DNA from: Granulosicoccus sp045106195
GTDB taxonomy: Bacteria; Pseudomonadota; Gammaproteobacteria; Granulosicoccales; Granulosicoccaceae
NCBI GenBank assembly: GCA_045106195.1
Contig: JBGCEH010000024.1
Coordinates: 248,001 to 312,000 of the forward strand
Length of the DNA: 64,000 nucleotides
Direction of reading: 5' to 3'
The notes beneath the pieces are model-generated. The model was given only the letters and a program-made list of their open reading frames with translations, searched no databases and was not told where the DNA came from. Positions 63,015 to 64,000 of the stretch are shown in pieces; the first letter of the stretch is position 1, and every line of letters begins with the position of its first letter. Position numbers and translations under genes: made by a program.

Positions 63015-64000
63015 CTAAGTGTTTGCCAGTTGCTGAGACAGCGACGGTATTAATGTAGCTGGCATTGCTGGTGGTTGATTATCATCAAGCGCCGCTGATA
63101 TCTCACTGGCCAGCTGATGCAGGCATATCAGATTGGCGTCCAACCGCCCTCCAAGCTCAGCACCCGTCAGCTTGTCCGTCAACTCGCGGTTCAGGCGTTG
63201 CAGTAACGGGATAGCGGCCTGATCCATAAACGATGCACTGGCACTTACCACGGGCTTGTTGCTCGCCAGACGCCGGAATTGCTGCTGCAACTCTTTATGA
63301 ACCTGACGAATAGCGGCAAGCGAATCACTCCTGCCCGTCAGTAAGTCGGTGTCTGTGATTGCATTGTTGAAAAACAACAGACCCAACACACCCCAGTAAT
63401 AGGAGTAATCCCATATTGTCTTGAGTGACATCAGTCTGAAGTTACCGAAGCCGTTATATTGGTCCCGATAAAGAAGCAATGAGCTTTCATAGAATGACAA
63501 GTAGGTTTGCTGGTATAGCAGCTTACGAGCGTCTATGTTTTCACCAGCACTCTCGCGACGCACAAGGTCGGTGATAAAGGTATTTCCATAGGCAATGAAA
63601 TCCATCCCGGGCGAATAGAACGGATCAAGAAAAAGCCCTGCTTCGCCCGTCAGCGCCCACAGTTGATTGCTTTTGCGACGCGAATACAACTCCGAACATC
63701 CGTACGAATAGTTTCGCACCCACGCAAAATCCATCGGCTGCTTACCATCCAGCGCCGACATGACAGCCTTTGCAAGCTGCGGTTGTTTATCACTTAGCCA
63801 GCGCTCCAAACGTTCAAAGGAGGTAAAGTTTTTAATGCAATGCGCATTGGCATCCGCGACAACACCCACACTGGTCGTGCCAGACGATAAGGGGATCAAC
63901 CACACCCAATAGCCCTGACCCATGAAATGATTGGTGCTAAGCCAACGCTCTCCTCGACAGATGCGCCCCTGCCATTCGGCGTCGTCACTCCAGTCGTCCA
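63015..64000 (-). CDS. Second flavin-dependent halogenase-like protein (start outside window)
   Basis: C-terminal ~330 residues of a tryptophan-halogenase-like FAD protein. The frame is open past the ATG at 63923 to the right edge, and the upstream part RWLSTNHFMGQGYWVWLIPL is a clear family block with the WxWxIP motif. LFLDPFYSPGMDF is also conserved. The FAD-binding N-terminus is not in the window. It faces apeH tail-to-tail with 155 bases between. It may act with the protein at 55.0-56.3 kb on the same aryl ring. Confidence 0.82.
   Translation of the reverse strand, partial: DDWSDDAEWQGRICRGERWLSTNHFMGQGYWVWLIPLSSGTTSVGVVADANAHCIKNFTSFERLERWLSDKQPQLAKAVMSALDGKQPMDFAWVRNYSYGCSELYSRRKSNQLWALTGEAGLFLDPFYSPGMDFIAYGNTFITDLVRRESAGENIDARKLLYQQTYLSFYESSLLLYRDQYNGFGNFRLMSLKTIWDYSYYWGVLGLLFFNNAITDTDLLTGRSDSLAAIRQVHKELQQQFRRLASNKPVVSASASFMDQAAIPLLQRLNRELTDKLTGAELGGRLDANLICLHQLASEISAALDDNQPPAMPATLIPSLSQQLANT

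Noticed and set aside
62806..63015. 69-aa minus-strand frame between apeH and the halogenase
   Set aside because: It overlaps the end of apeH, has no recognisable domain or ribosome site, and lies in a short convergent gap.
1..64000. tRNA, rRNA or known riboswitch
   Set aside because: I read the intergenic regions for tRNA-like T-loop/CCA ends and known leader motifs and found none, though a covariance search was not possible.

Overview
The window reads as chromosome of a Gram-negative, aerobic gammaproteobacterium. The evidence is a Kdo transferase and Kdo kinase, an LpxL-type acyltransferase, TolC, GlnE and RhlB at the left end, a lanthanide-type methanol dehydrogenase system with PQQ synthesis in the middle, and an aryl-polyene pigment cluster at the right. 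GC looks close to 50 % and codon use looks even throughout. A marine Granulosicoccus-like or other Chromatiales-related lineage would fit, but that placement is inference. I see no rRNA, tRNA, insertion sequence, prophage or CRISPR array.

Region by region. 1-14 kb is housekeeping and envelope: rhlB (cut by the left edge), cspA, pcm-tolC-waaA facing kdkA, a zf-CHCC protein, glnE, an orphan ABC ATPase, a DMT transporter, an L-2-hydroxyglutarate oxidase and an LpxL-like acyltransferase. 13.8-31.6 kb is a C1-oxidation island. It has frmA (glutathione-dependent formaldehyde dehydrogenase), then a long minus-strand set read as metallohydrolase, xoxF, xoxG, xoxJ, CxxxCW rhodanese, small periplasmic protein, ABC-type binding protein, beta-propeller, coiled-coil protein, alpha/beta-hydrolase lipoprotein, soxC and soxD. 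A fused SoxYZ-like carrier and several unknown periplasmic proteins follow. 29.1-37 kb is a plus-strand, translationally coupled series: a Sel1 protein, an ExbB-like channel, an ExbD-like protein with a large periplasmic domain, a small membrane protein, then moxR-mxaS-mxaA-mxaC-mxaK-mxaL. 37.2-40.7 kb is pqqABCDE, with a promoter candidate, a leader hairpin and a strong terminator after pqqA. 41-42.8 kb encodes a membrane-anchored, extremely acidic repeat protein. 42.9-50.8 kb is a loose set of singletons (DUF1801, GNAT, MFS, DMT, nitroreductase, a GSCFA/SGNH pair, a lipoprotein) plus a signal-peptidase remnant. 51-64 kb holds two convergent operons and a third short block for an aryl polyene, including two flavin-dependent halogenase-like proteins; the last one runs off the right edge.

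How it fits together. XoxF would oxidise methanol in the periplasm with PQQ and a lanthanide and pass electrons to the cytochrome XoxG. The pqq genes supply the cofactor. XoxJ and the MoxR/MxaSACKL set probably mature the enzyme. FrmA would deal with formaldehyde in the cytoplasm. The Sox-like proteins (SoxCD, SoxYZ-like carrier, metallohydrolase) point to a sulfur-carrier side reaction tied to quinoprotein metabolism whose substrate is not known to me. The most interesting unexplained items are the ExbB/ExbD-like module placed directly in front of moxR-mxa, the acidic DPVTGATIF repeat protein after pqqE, and the combination of mxaSACKL with a XoxF-type enzyme and no mxaF/mxaI in view.
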